Source: CAYNTH01 sp964427055 (GTDB lineage Archaea; Aenigmatarchaeota; Aenigmatarchaeia; CG10238-14; SCSR01). Taken from it: 12,141 nucleotides of DNA. Below are positions 1 through 7,280 of this stretch, in pieces (position 1 is the stretch's first letter; each line of letters starts with the position of its first letter). The stretch spans positions 1-12,141 of the forward strand of contig CAYRSQ010000024.1 in NCBI GenBank assembly GCA_964427055.1, given 5' to 3'. The translations under genes were made by a program, and so were the position numbers. Below the pieces are notes generated by a model. That model was not told the DNA's origin. It saw nothing but the letters and a program-made list of their open reading frames with translations, and did not search any database.

Positions 1-1
1 A

Positions 2-52
2 CCGGCGATGGTTGATTTCAGGGTGGACGACGCGGACGAGATACTATTGTGA
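2..52 (+). CDS. C-terminal end of an upstream gene (partial)
   Basis: An open frame enters at the left edge and ends with TGA at 50-52, giving 16 residues that finish ADEILL. The stop is 10 bases before the GTG start of the next gene and overlaps that gene's ribosome binding site (GAGGAG, 51-56), so the two were probably co-transcribed. The fragment is too short to identify. In Flx/Hdr-type operons the neighbour here could be an HdrA-like or MvhD-like subunit, but that is only a guess from context. Confidence 0.55.
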   Translation, partial: PAMVDFRVDDADEILL

Positions 53-62
53 GGAGTAAGGC

Positions 63-1085
63 GTGTTGAGAAAGATCGGACTTGAAAAAACGGATGAACT
101 GGTCGCTGCCCTGATGGGGAAGGGGGAGGTCTTTGCCCCGGTTGCGGACGGCGCCGCCGTCAATTTCCAGAAGATTCGGGAACCAGGTACCGTCACGCTG
201 GACTTTTACAACACATTACAGAGTCCCAAGTCTGTATTCTTCCCGCAGACGGACGGCATGGTGCGCTACCGGATAACGAAGGGGGCCCCCGAGACAGAGG
301 AGGTTCCCCTCGATTTTGGAACGCGGATCATAATGGGGGTGCGCCCCTGTGACGTGCGAAGCTTTGAGGTTATGGACAAGCTCTTTGCCGGGGGTGACAT
401 TATCGATCCCTACTGGGAAAACAGGAGAAAGAATACGACTATCATAGGCTATGCCTTTGACAGAGTTGATCCGGTCGATTTCTATTCCACATTCGGGATC
501 GGCGCCGCCGACCCGACGGGCAGTGACATCTTCATGGTAAAGGGCTTAGAGGCGCTTTTTCTAAAGGGCATAACAGAAAAGGGAGAGAACCTCCTCGGTT
601 CGATCAACCTCCTTGAGGATGCCACGGCGAAGGACGAGCAATATTTAGAAGAGAGGCTCACAGAGATCTCCGAGCTCAAGACCCGGGTCCTCGCCACGGA
701 CGGGGCCGCGGAAAAACTGGAGGGCGTCTTTGAGGATTCGTACTGGGTGGGGGCGGCCGCCCCCTGTCTGAACTGCGGCGTGTGCACCTTTGTATGCCCC
801 ACCTGTCACTGTTTTGATATACAGGATGAAGCTTTGTTTGGTAAAGGGGTGCGAAGGAGGATATGGGATTCGTACATGTTTACCGACTTTACCCTGCATA
901 CGAGCGGACACAACCCCCGGACGAAAAAATCGCAGAGGCTGCGCCAGAGGATCAACCACAAGTTTTCCTATTACGTAAACAATTTTGACGTCGTCTCCTG
1001 CGTCGGATGCGGGCGGTGTATTCGATCCTGCCCCGTGCATATCGATATCGTGGCCGTGGTTGAGGGGGCGATGGCCCTGCCCTGA
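63..1085 (+). CDS. 4Fe-4S dicluster electron-transfer protein, AsrA/FlxB/HydB-like
   Basis: This 340-residue protein probably passes electrons between the flavoprotein encoded next and a partner enzyme in the cytoplasm. The C-terminal third carries two ferredoxin-type [4Fe-4S] motifs: C235-x2-C238-x2-C241-x3-C245-P and C313-x2-C316-x2-C319-x3-C323-P. The first is followed by PTCHCFD, which adds two more cysteines. The N-terminal two thirds match the large domain of the anaerobic sulfite reductase A / sulfhydrogenase beta family, including RIIMGVRPCDVRSF (89-101) and ENRRKNTTIIG (119-129). Length is close to AsrA (about 347 residues). The start is GTG at 63, with GAGGAG six bases upstream. No signal peptide or membrane segment is seen. 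The stop is 49 bases before the start of the FAD/NAD-binding partner, the arrangement seen in asrAB, hydBG and flxBA pairs. Which system it belongs to cannot be decided because the upstream subunits lie outside the window. Confidence 0.85.
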   Translation: MLRKIGLEKTDELVAALMGKGEVFAPVADGAAVNFQKIREPGTVTLDFYNTLQSPKSVFFPQTDGMVRYRITKGAPETEEVPLDFGTRIIMGVRPCDVRSFEVMDKLFAGGDIIDPYWENRRKNTTIIGYAFDRVDPVDFYSTFGIGAADPTGSDIFMVKGLEALFLKGITEKGENLLGSINLLEDATAKDEQYLEERLTEISELKTRVLATDGAAEKLEGVFEDSYWVGAAAPCLNCGVCTFVCPTCHCFDIQDEALFGKGVRRRIWDSYMFTDFTLHTSGHNPRTKKSQRLRQRINHKFSYYVNNFDVVSCVGCGRCIRSCPVHIDIVAVVEGAMALP

Positions 1086-1134
1086 GAAAACGGACTTTGT
1101 GAAAATGTATCGCAGTACAATAGGTGAGTTGTTT

Positions 1135-1974
1135 ATGCAAAACCCATACATACCGATACCCGTTGATGTGGACAAGATAATAACGGAGGTAACGACGAAG
1201 GACATCAGGACCTTTCGTTTTACCTTTGTGAACAAGGAGGATGAGGAGCGCTTTGCCTATCTGCCCGGACAGTTTGGGGAGCTTTCGATATTCGGCAAGG
1301 GGGAGTCACCGATCGGGATCGCCTCATCGCCGACGCAGCCCGGATATCTGGAATTTACGGTTCAGAAGGCGGGCGTTGTCACCTCGGAGCTGCACAGCCT
1401 TGAAGAGGGCGCCCGCATGGGTGTTCGAGGCCCCCTCGGTAACACCTGGCCGATCGACTACCTGAAGGGGAAGGACATCGTGATCGTGGGAGGCGGGTTC
1501 GCCTTTACGACCCTGCGGTCGCTGATCAACTACATGCTCCATGAGGACAACCGTTCGGACTTTGGAAAGATCACGGTGGTGTACGGTGCACGTGAGCCCG
1601 GTCTTCTGATCTACAAGGACGAGCTTGCGGCTTGGGAGAAGCGGGACGACATCGACATGAACGTGACGGTGGACAAGGGAGACGATACCTGGACGGGGCG
1701 AGAGGGATTTGTTCCTGCGGTATGCGAAGAGGTTGCGCCCAGTTCGGAGAACGCGGTGGCGGTCATCTGCGGACCTCCGATCATGATACGGTTTACGCTG
1801 CCGGTCTTTTTCAATCTTGGTTTTTCGAAGGAGAACATTTACACGTCGCTTGAGATGCGAATGAAGTGCGGTATCGGGAAATGCGGTCGGTGCAACGTGG
1901 GGAGCAAGTACGTCTGCAAGGACGGCCCGGTCTTTTCCTTGGCCGAACTGGACAAACTCACAAAAGAATACTGA
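1135..1974 (+). CDS. FAD/NAD(P)-binding oxidoreductase with [2Fe-2S] C-terminus, AsrB/FlxA/HydG-like
   Basis: This 279-residue cytoplasmic flavoprotein probably exchanges electrons between NAD(P)H and the iron-sulfur protein encoded upstream. Visible parts in order: an FAD-binding barrel with PGQFGEL (44-50) and SPIGIASSP (59-67); a nucleotide-binding domain with VIVGGGFAFTTL (116-127) and CGPP (212-215); and a C-terminal [2Fe-2S] motif C245-x4-C250-x2-C253-x7-C261, as in dihydroorotate dehydrogenase B electron-transfer subunits. The frame is open upstream to 985, overlapping the previous gene, but I chose ATG 1135. It has a modest AGGTGAG at 1121-1127, and starting there gives the usual family length of about 270-280. 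An in-frame ATG at 1105 is the alternative. The last 92 codons recur, with five amino-acid differences, at 11715-11993. Confidence 0.85.
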   Translation: MQNPYIPIPVDVDKIITEVTTKDIRTFRFTFVNKEDEERFAYLPGQFGELSIFGKGESPIGIASSPTQPGYLEFTVQKAGVVTSELHSLEEGARMGVRGPLGNTWPIDYLKGKDIVIVGGGFAFTTLRSLINYMLHEDNRSDFGKITVVYGAREPGLLIYKDELAAWEKRDDIDMNVTVDKGDDTWTGREGFVPAVCEEVAPSSENAVAVICGPPIMIRFTLPVFFNLGFSKENIYTSLEMRMKCGIGKCGRCNVGSKYVCKDGPVFSLAELDKLTKEY

Positions 1975-2055
1975 AATACCGCTTGGCGGATCGTATCAAA
2001 AGCGGAGATTGCCTCCGCTTTTTTTATTGATGGGGCTCAATTTTTACAAGCCTGA
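1696..2055 (+). repeat. Left copy of a ~360-bp direct repeat (gene 3' end plus terminator)
   Basis: This block covers the last 92 codons of the FAD/[2Fe-2S] gene, its terminator and about 30 bases beyond. It aligns to 11715-12073 with an offset of 10,019 bases and no gap in the coding part. By eye I count about 25 differences in 1701-1860 and two in 1861-1972; 1861-1937 is identical. Similarity fades after about 2050. Confidence 0.9.
1998..2025 (+). terminator. Rho-independent terminator after the flavoprotein gene
   Basis: A perfect 10-bp stem (AAAAGCGGAG, 1998-2007, with CTCCGCTTTT, 2013-2022) surrounds a five-base loop and runs into a T tract. It begins 24 bases after the stop codon and should end the electron-transfer operon. 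A damaged copy is present at 12017-12043. Confidence 0.85.
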
Positions 2056-2063
2056 AGCGCGGA

Positions 2064-2139
2064 AAAAAGTGCAAGCAGAATTAATGAAGCCCACTTTTTA
2101 TAAGTCTTTGACGTAATAAAAAGTGCAAGCAGAATTAAT
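2064..2139 (+). repeat. Exact 22-bp direct repeat, two copies 54 bp apart
   Basis: The same 22 bases occur at 2064-2085 and 2118-2139, each containing AAAAAGTGCAAGCAG. The spacer includes GTCTTTGA followed by TAAAAAG, which resembles the sequence at 12072-12097 at the other end of the block. They lie in non-coding DNA directly after the left copy of the gene-tail repeat. No function is apparent. Confidence 0.75.
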
Positions 2140-2233
2140 ACCGAAACCGAAGCGTCTCGGTATATGGCGCAACAACCTATAGCTTTCGCCTCCCCAGTTC
2201 TGTATGGGCTGAAAATGATTGAAAAGACCTTGT

Positions 2234-2299
2234 CGATTAAGGAGGGCAAGACCGTCCCTCCACCTCCCTTTCCCAATCGTATCACCAGCCCACTTTTAA
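2234..2299 (+). pseudogene. 3'-end scrap of an IS91-like transposase gene
   Basis: In the frame ending at TAA 2297-2299, about 20 codons read RARPSLHLPFPIVSP. This matches the extreme C-terminus of the transposase remnant at 8812-8997 (RARPPLHLPFPIASP). The DNA at 2243-2290 agrees with 8944-8991 at 42 of 48 positions by eye. No transposase sequence is recognisable before about 2234, so only the last codons survive. Assignment to IS91 rests on the longer second copy. Orientation is the same as the second copy. Confidence 0.55.
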
Positions 2300-2317
2300 C
2301 AAATTTTTAACAATGAT
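2293..2317 (+). repeat. AT-rich motif following the first transposase tail
   Basis: CTTTTAA, an A-run, TTTTTAA and AATGAT at 2293-2316 recur almost unchanged at 9060-9083, in both cases downstream of a transposase tail. It may be a conserved flank or terminal part of the same element. The low complexity makes chance similarity possible. Confidence 0.35.
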
Positions 2318-2328
2318 AAAATTATTAT

Positions 2329-2381
2329 TGACGAAGGTATAAAAATGATTTACCGTGTATATCATTTTTATACCTTCGTCA
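2329..2381. repeat. Perfect 21-bp inverted repeat (long hairpin)
   Basis: The arms 2329-2349 and 2361-2381 are exact reverse complements and enclose an 11-base loop (2350-2360). Each arm contains GAAGGTATAAAAATG or its complement. There is no T tract after it, so it is not a standard terminator. It stands between the transposase tail and the importer operon, about 130 bases before the binding-protein start. It could be an element end, a recombinase substrate, a dimeric regulator's operator or an RNA-stability hairpin. Confidence 0.85.
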
Positions 2382-2510
2382 GAGCAGACAAGCCACACTT
2401 CAAATAAATATTAGAAAATCTTTATATATAGTAAGTTGAGCTGAGGGGAAAGCTACTATTTTAACATGCCCTTATTAAAGGGGATGATCCTAGTATTAAG
2501 GGGGAGTATT
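2382..2510 (+). promoter_or_regulatory. Leader of the importer operon; ribosome binding site at 2500-2506
   Basis: This AT-rich stretch must hold the importer promoter unless transcription starts further upstream. A TATATA-rich box lies at about 2423-2430, but I cannot assign a convincing -35/-10 pair. A strong purine ribosome binding site (GGGGGAG) ends four bases before ATG 2511 and decides that start over the in-frame ATG at 2466, which lacks one. Confidence 0.4.
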
Positions 2511-3815
2511 ATGAAAAAGTGGTCATTTTATCTTATCTTGGTGTGTTTAATTCTTTTTCCATTTTCCAATGGAGCACTTGCAGCTGACAATGAGATCAAA
2601 ATTGGTGTTTTGGATTCACAGACTGGCGCTTTTGCTCCTGCAGGAGCCCTTGCGGGGCACCGGGGTTCTCTGATCGCAATTGACATGATCAACGACCGGG
2701 GGGGGATTCTGGGGAAATACAAGATTAAGGCGGTCGAAGCCGATGCTCAAAGCAACCCCGATGTAGCCATCAGGGAGGCGGAGCGGTTGATTTCTGTAGA
2801 GAAGGTCCCTGTTATCCTGGGAGTATTTTCTAGTTCTATTGCCGTTCCTCTCGGTCCGATATGTGAAAAAAACAAAACAATTTTTTGGGTTATTATTGCT
2901 ATCTCCGACAAGGTTGTCCAAGATCGACACTTAAACTATGTGTTTCGCGTCCAACCAATGGGTTCACAATGGGGTAAAAGTTCAATTGAATTGTTAAAAG
3001 ATAATTATGCGAAGCTTGGGTATACAAGTCCTGATCAAGTCAAAGTAGCTATTATTCATGAAGATGGTCCTTATGGTGTTTCGTGTGCCGCGGGTAATAT
3101 ACAGAAGATTGAAGAATATAAAATGAAACTGGTCCTTAACGAGGCATATTCTCATACTTCCAAAGATCTTTCCTCTCTTATCATGAAATTAAAAACCGCA
3201 AAACCGGATGTCATTCTTCATACGGGATACTTTCCTGATGTGGTGATGTTTTTCAGGCAGGCAAGAGAGCTGGGTCTGAAATGGGGAGGAATCATAGGTC
3301 ATGGTGCAGGGTATGCCAACTTTGAAGAATTGGATAAATCATTAGGACCATTGGTTAATTACATTTATAATGTTGACCCTGCTCCCTGTCAGCTACTTGA
3401 TCGTAGCACATTGGCGCCCGGAGTCGGAGACTTGATTGGTGAATTCCTTGAGCGATACAAAAAGAAATATGGGTCCTCGGATCCTGAAACTCATGCAACT
3501 CAAGGTTTTGGCCATACATGGGTATTACTGAAAGAGGTTTTTCCACTTGCCTTGCAAAAATACGGGGCTATTAATCCCGATACAATTAGAAAAGCTGCTT
3601 TAGAAATTGATATTCCTGAAGGAGGTACGCCCTGCGGATACGGTGTAAAATTTGCGCCGCCTGAACATAAGTTGTCTGGCCAAAACTTGCTGTCATATCC
3701 TGTTGTTACGGAGTGGGTAAATAAAAAGGTCGGGATTGCATGGCCCGAAGGTCTAAAAACTATTGACCTAAAGCTTCCAACACCTTCCGATAGTCCGTAC
3801 TCTATTAAAAAATAA
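2511..3815 (+). CDS. ABC transporter substrate-binding protein, branched-chain amino acid (HAAT) type
   Basis: This 434-residue protein, predicted to be exported, captures solute for the importer encoded downstream. The N-terminus is a clear Sec signal peptide: MKKW, a hydrophobic core, and a likely cut after ALA before ADNEIK. There is no lipobox cysteine, which suggests a soluble periplasmic protein and a Gram-negative envelope. The mature protein begins like the Peripla_BP_6/LivK fold (IKIGVLDSQTGAFAPAGALAG, then IDMINDRGGILG and DAQSNPDVAIREAERLI). It is somewhat longer than classical LivK (about 370). The family binds branched-chain amino acids, amides, urea, or aromatic and short organic acids, so the ligand is not defined by sequence. 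The adjacent alcohol and aldehyde oxidation genes hint at a non-amino-acid substrate. It is separated from the ATPase gene by a strong hairpin at 3835-3871. Confidence 0.9.
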   Translation: MKKWSFYLILVCLILFPFSNGALAADNEIKIGVLDSQTGAFAPAGALAGHRGSLIAIDMINDRGGILGKYKIKAVEADAQSNPDVAIREAERLISVEKVPVILGVFSSSIAVPLGPICEKNKTIFWVIIAISDKVVQDRHLNYVFRVQPMGSQWGKSSIELLKDNYAKLGYTSPDQVKVAIIHEDGPYGVSCAAGNIQKIEEYKMKLVLNEAYSHTSKDLSSLIMKLKTAKPDVILHTGYFPDVVMFFRQARELGLKWGGIIGHGAGYANFEELDKSLGPLVNYIYNVDPAPCQLLDRSTLAPGVGDLIGEFLERYKKKYGSSDPETHATQGFGHTWVLLKEVFPLALQKYGAINPDTIRKAALEIDIPEGGTPCGYGVKFAPPEHKLSGQNLLSYPVVTEWVNKKVGIAWPEGLKTIDLKLPTPSDSPYSIKK

Positions 3816-3834
3816 ATTTTGTCTCTTTTCTGTC

Positions 3835-3871
3835 TAGTAGGGGGAGGGGGATGGGTCCCCTCCCCCTACTA
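3835..3871. repeat. GC-rich intercistronic hairpin between binding protein and ATPase genes
   Basis: Perfect 15-bp arms (3835-3849 and 3857-3871), consisting of TAGTA followed by G-rich sequence, enclose a seven-base loop. The right arm is followed by AAAATATAAC, not by T residues. A hairpin after a binding-protein gene commonly protects the upstream message from 3' decay, so that more binding protein than ATPase or permease is made. That role is inferred here. Confidence 0.8.
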
Positions 3872-3893
3872 AAATATAACGGAGAGGTACCAT

Positions 3894-4625
3894 ATGCTTG
3901 AAGTGCGAAATCTAGTTAAGAATTTTGGGGGCATACACGCGGTAAAAAATGTTTCCTTTAGTTTCGAAAAGGGCGAATTTTTAGGGCTCATAGGACCGAA
4001 CGGTTCAGGAAAAACAACAATATTCAACTTGATCTCAGGGGTATATAAACCGACGTCGGGCAATATTATGTTCAACGGAAAGAATATAAGTGGTTTATCC
4101 CCGGATGAAATATGCCATAGAGGAATAGCTAGGACATTCCAGATTCCAAAACCCATTCTGGATCTAAGTGTTTTGGATAATGTTATGCTCGGAATTCTTT
4201 TTGGAAAAAAAGGTGGTTCCTTCCACCGCAAAGCAAAGGAAGAAGCAAAGGAAGAAGCTGTTAACCTCCTAAATTTTATCGGGTTAAAAGTAGATGAAGA
4301 TACTATGCCAGTAAAACTCACTGCGGCTGAGCTTCGCAAACTAGAAATTGCCAGAACGTTAGGAACCAAACCAGAATTATTGCTCGCTGATGAAGTTTTA
4401 AGCGGCTTAAATCATGAAGAGTTAAGTGTAGCTGGAGAGTGCCTCAGAAAAATACATGACGAGATGGGCATTACAATTATATGGGTTGAGCACATAATGG
4501 GTGTTTTGATGGGCCTTGTTGATAGAGTGATAGTACTTAATTACGGTGAGCTTATAGCCGACGGATCCCCTGAAGAAGTCTCGAATGCTAGTACAGTTGT
4601 TGAAGCCTATTTGGGCGAAGATTAA
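3894..4625 (+). CDS. livG: ABC transporter ATP-binding protein, LivG type
   Basis: This is one of the two cytoplasmic ATPases of the importer, 243 residues. Walker A is GPNGSGKTT (34-42), the Q-loop glutamine is near 83 (RTFQIPKP), Walker B is LLLADE (162-167) with E167 catalytic, and the switch histidine is H200 (WVEH). The ABC signature is divergent: LTAAELRKLEIAR in place of LSGGQ-type sequence. Signature loops weaker than consensus are common in LivG proteins. The C-terminal EAYLGED is the usual short BCA-type tail. ATG 3894 follows GGAGAGG at 3881-3887. The gene is followed after 18 bases by the second ATPase, in the standard Liv order. Confidence 0.9.
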   Translation: MLEVRNLVKNFGGIHAVKNVSFSFEKGEFLGLIGPNGSGKTTIFNLISGVYKPTSGNIMFNGKNISGLSPDEICHRGIARTFQIPKPILDLSVLDNVMLGILFGKKGGSFHRKAKEEAKEEAVNLLNFIGLKVDEDTMPVKLTAAELRKLEIARTLGTKPELLLADEVLSGLNHEELSVAGECLRKIHDEMGITIIWVEHIMGVLMGLVDRVIVLNYGELIADGSPEEVSNASTVVEAYLGED

Positions 4626-4643
4626 AGAAGGGTCGGGTAACTT

Positions 4644-5348
4644 ATGCTAAAAGTAGAAAATATAACTTCTTTTTACGGAGAATTCAAAGCACTTGACAGC
4701 ATATCAGTAGAAATTAAAGCGGGTCAGACTGTCATTGTTGTTGGGGCTAACGGATCTGGGAAAAGCACATTATTAAAGTCAATATCGGGGTTATTAAAGC
4801 CCCGCCTTGGAAGCATATTCTTCGAAGGCGAACAAATAAACAATAAAAAAGCCCATGAAATCGTTGAAATGGGTATCGCACTGGTCCCCGAAGGGGGGAG
4901 ACTTTTCCCTAAATTGAATGTTTACGATAATCTCAAGGCAGGCTCTTACACAAAAAAAGCGCGAAAACATTTTCAGCAAACATTAGAAGAAATATTTACA
5001 CTTTTCCCCATTCTAAAAGAAAGACAGAAACAATCTGCCGGTTTAATGAGCGGTGGAGAACGGCAAATGCTTGCGATTGCAAGAAGCCTTATGTCTCAGC
5101 CTAAAATAGTTATGCTCGACGAACCATCATTGGGCTTAGCGCCGAAAGTAGTTGATAGTGTTTTCGAGTTTGTAAAGCATATGAAAGAAAACGGTTACTC
5201 AATCCTAATGGTTGAACAAAATGCTAAAAAAGCCTTGGATCTTGCTGACTATGGATACCTTTTTGATTCAGGCAGGTTGGTATTCAAGGGTAAGAAAGAA
5301 GATTTTGACCAGAATGATTATATCAAGAAAGCTTATTTAGGTTTATAG
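4644..5348 (+). CDS. livF: ABC transporter ATP-binding protein, LivF type
   Basis: This is the second ATPase of the importer, 234 residues, the usual length for LivF. Walker A is GANGSGKST (34-42). The signature is a canonical MSGGE (135-139) followed by RQMLAIARSL. Walker B is IVMLDEP (155-161). The switch position reads VEQN, as normal in LivF, where glutamine replaces histidine. It ends with the typical AYLGL tail. It presumably forms a heterodimer with the upstream LivG-type subunit, and the canonical signature here contrasts with the divergent one there. The stop is nine bases before the first permease gene. Confidence 0.92.
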   Translation: MLKVENITSFYGEFKALDSISVEIKAGQTVIVVGANGSGKSTLLKSISGLLKPRLGSIFFEGEQINNKKAHEIVEMGIALVPEGGRLFPKLNVYDNLKAGSYTKKARKHFQQTLEEIFTLFPILKERQKQSAGLMSGGERQMLAIARSLMSQPKIVMLDEPSLGLAPKVVDSVFEFVKHMKENGYSILMVEQNAKKALDLADYGYLFDSGRLVFKGKKEDFDQNDYIKKAYLGL

Positions 5349-5357
5349 GGGGGTAGA

Positions 5358-6218
5358 ATGAACGAACAAATTATGATGGCATTGATAAATGGTATTTTAC
5401 TGGGAGGTGTTCTCGCTCTCTTAGCCATCGGGCTAAATCTTATTTTTGGCGTTGTAAAGGTTATCCATATGGCATATGGACAATTTGTCATGTTAGGTTT
5501 TTATTTCGTATATTCATTCTATACCTATCTTCACCTACCCCTAATCGCGGCTTGTGTATGCGCGGTGCTTATCATGTCTGTTTTGGGGGTTGTTCTTCAT
5601 AAATTGGTTATAAATCCTCTTTTGAATGCTCCTCGATTAAATCAACTGCTGGCCCTAGCAAGTGTCATAATAATAATCGAGAACTCAGCTATGTGGATCT
5701 GGGGGGCCGATTATAGAACCATACAGATCTTTATGCCTGTTTTGCAGGTTGGTGAAATATTCATCAGGGCATCATATCTTCTAGCTTTTTTGGGGTCACT
5801 GATTACGATAGCCTTGCTATATCTTTTCTTGAATAAAACGTATATGGGACTGGCAATCAGGTCAATGGCTCAAGACATGGAAATAGCAAGACTGATGGGA
5901 ATTAACACAAGCAAGATCTTTTATATAACGCTTGCTTTAGGTGGTGCATTAACAGGGCTTGTTGCGAGCTTTTATGTTCCTATCTATGCCGTTCACCCTC
6001 AGTTTGGGGGTAGTTTTACCATATCTGCCTTCATTATAGTTGTTCTTGGTGGAATGGGGAATTTATTGGGTGGATTTATCGCTGCTTTCATTATCGGTAT
6101 GGTTTCCTCTCTTGCTGCCGTTCTTACTTCTGCTGAATTTTCAGAAGTAATAGTACTCTGTATATTTATCTTGGTTATGATTGTTCGACCTCAAGGTCTC
6201 TTAGGAGAGGTAAACTAA
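5358..6218 (+). CDS. livH: Branched-chain amino acid-type ABC transporter permease, LivH type
   Basis: This 286-residue inner-membrane permease consists almost entirely of hydrophobic segments. The N-terminal ALINGILLGGVLALLAIGLNLIFGVVKVIHMAYGQF is diagnostic of LivH. The cytoplasmic coupling (EAA-type) loop is AIRSMAQDMEIARLMGINTSKIF, and a glycine-rich VLGGMGNLLGGF segment precedes the last helices. The gene starts nine bases after the ATPase stop with a G-rich ribosome binding site (GGGGGGTAG). It ends two bases before the next permease, so translation of the two is probably coupled. Confidence 0.93.
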   Translation: MNEQIMMALINGILLGGVLALLAIGLNLIFGVVKVIHMAYGQFVMLGFYFVYSFYTYLHLPLIAACVCAVLIMSVLGVVLHKLVINPLLNAPRLNQLLALASVIIIIENSAMWIWGADYRTIQIFMPVLQVGEIFIRASYLLAFLGSLITIALLYLFLNKTYMGLAIRSMAQDMEIARLMGINTSKIFYITLALGGALTGLVASFYVPIYAVHPQFGGSFTISAFIIVVLGGMGNLLGGFIAAFIIGMVSSLAAVLTSAEFSEVIVLCIFILVMIVRPQGLLGEVN

Positions 6219-6220
6219 AT

Positions 6221-7228
6221 ATGGAAAAAATGAAACTTAAAACAATCATCGGAGCCTTGCTTCTTATATCACTTATTATTCCGCTGGTGGTCAAATCTCA
6301 ATATCTCATACATCTTGCCACAATAATTTTCATATGGTCTTTCTTGGCTACTGCATGGTCTTACATGGCCCGCTTCGGACTTGTTTCACTGGGCCATGGA
6401 GCGTTTATGGGAGTAGGCGCATATGTGTCCCTGCTTCTTTTTAATTACTATGGTATGTCCCCTTGGATTGGAATGATAATAGGAGCGTTAGCGGCAACTC
6501 TCGTTGCAGCGGTGCTTGGGTATGCCTGCTTCAGGTCTGGCGTAGTTGGTGATTATTTTGCATTGGTGACTTTGGCTTTAGCAGAAGTGGTTGCATTAAC
6601 CGTGGTTGCTCTTAGGGGAATTACAGGTGGCTCTCTAGGGGTTACCTTAAAGAAAGCAGAGGGAATTCCGTGGTTGTATTTACAGTCTGATAGCAAAATA
6701 TTTTTTTATTATCTGTCTTTGTGCCTCCTTTTTATAGGGTTCTATATATGGCACAAAATAGATACGAGTAGAATGCAAAAAGCATTGAAAGCTATAGGAG
6801 AAGACGAAATAGCTGCTGCATCTTTGGGGATAAAAGTTATTAAGTATAAGATGATGATTACAATAATCAGCGCATTCTGTACGGCTATAGGGGGGGTAAT
6901 CTACGTCCAATATATTACATATATGAATCCTCACACTGTTTCGGGCGTTGGAATATCGCTGTCTATTTGTTTTAAGGCGATCATTGGTGGTATGTTCACA
7001 ATGATGGGTCCTCTTATTGGTTCGACAATAATGATTTCAATGGAAGAATTCTTCAGGATTGCCTTTGGCAGTGATTTTGTAAGTGTATCACAAGTAATTT
7101 TCGGTATTGCTCTGGTTGCTCTTATAATCTTTTTGCCAAAAGGGATTTATGGAACCCTAAAAGATTTTCGGATTAAAAAAAGTAAAAAGGAAAAAAAGGC
7201 AATCCTAACTGAGACAATTTCTGCCTGA
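6221..7228 (+). CDS. livM: Branched-chain amino acid-type ABC transporter permease, LivM type
   Basis: This 335-residue inner-membrane permease pairs with the LivH-type subunit. Family hallmarks are SLGHGAFMGVGAYVS near residue 56, GDYFALVTLALAE, and the coupling loop ALKAIGEDEIAAASLGIKVIKYK. A lysine-rich tail (KIKKSKKEKKA-like) follows the last hydrophobic segment. The ribosome binding site AGGAGAGG lies inside the end of the preceding gene. It completes a five-gene HAAT importer (binding protein, G, F, H, M). No terminator is obvious after it, so some transcripts may read into the dehydrogenase gene 138 bases downstream. Confidence 0.93.
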   Translation: MEKMKLKTIIGALLLISLIIPLVVKSQYLIHLATIIFIWSFLATAWSYMARFGLVSLGHGAFMGVGAYVSLLLFNYYGMSPWIGMIIGALAATLVAAVLGYACFRSGVVGDYFALVTLALAEVVALTVVALRGITGGSLGVTLKKAEGIPWLYLQSDSKIFFYYLSLCLLFIGFYIWHKIDTSRMQKALKAIGEDEIAAASLGIKVIKYKMMITIISAFCTAIGGVIYVQYITYMNPHTVSGVGISLSICFKAIIGGMFTMMGPLIGSTIMISMEEFFRIAFGSDFVSVSQVIFGIALVALIIFLPKGIYGTLKDFRIKKSKKEKKAILTETISA

Positions 7229-7280
7229 AAATTCTGAAAAACGAATTGGTTGAGATGCAACAAGCGCGCTAAAGATGAGG

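Noticed and set aside
985..1134. N-terminal extension of the flavoprotein gene back to ATG 985
   Set aside because: It overlaps the conserved [4Fe-4S] end of the previous gene in another frame, the extra 50 residues look like a shadow of that gene, and family length fits the start at 1135.
2064..2139. CRISPR-like array
   Set aside because: Only two repeat units, no dyad symmetry in the repeat and no cas genes in the window.
2138..2163. Possible riboswitch or structured RNA around the ATACCGA / TCGGTAT inverted repeat
   Set aside because: Only a 7-bp stem with a 12-base loop is visible, no known riboswitch core could be matched, and on the + strand it lies far from any start codon.
2037..2285. 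82-codon minus-strand frame in the intergenic region
   Set aside because: It arises from repeats read backwards (the 22-bp repeat gives the duplicated ILLALF segments) and from the antisense of the transposase scrap. No ribosome binding site or known domain is seen.
3835..3871. Rho-independent terminator after the binding-protein gene
   Set aside because: The stem is followed by A-rich and not T-rich sequence, and the ATPase gene must be expressed with the rest of the importer, so a stability hairpin is more likely.
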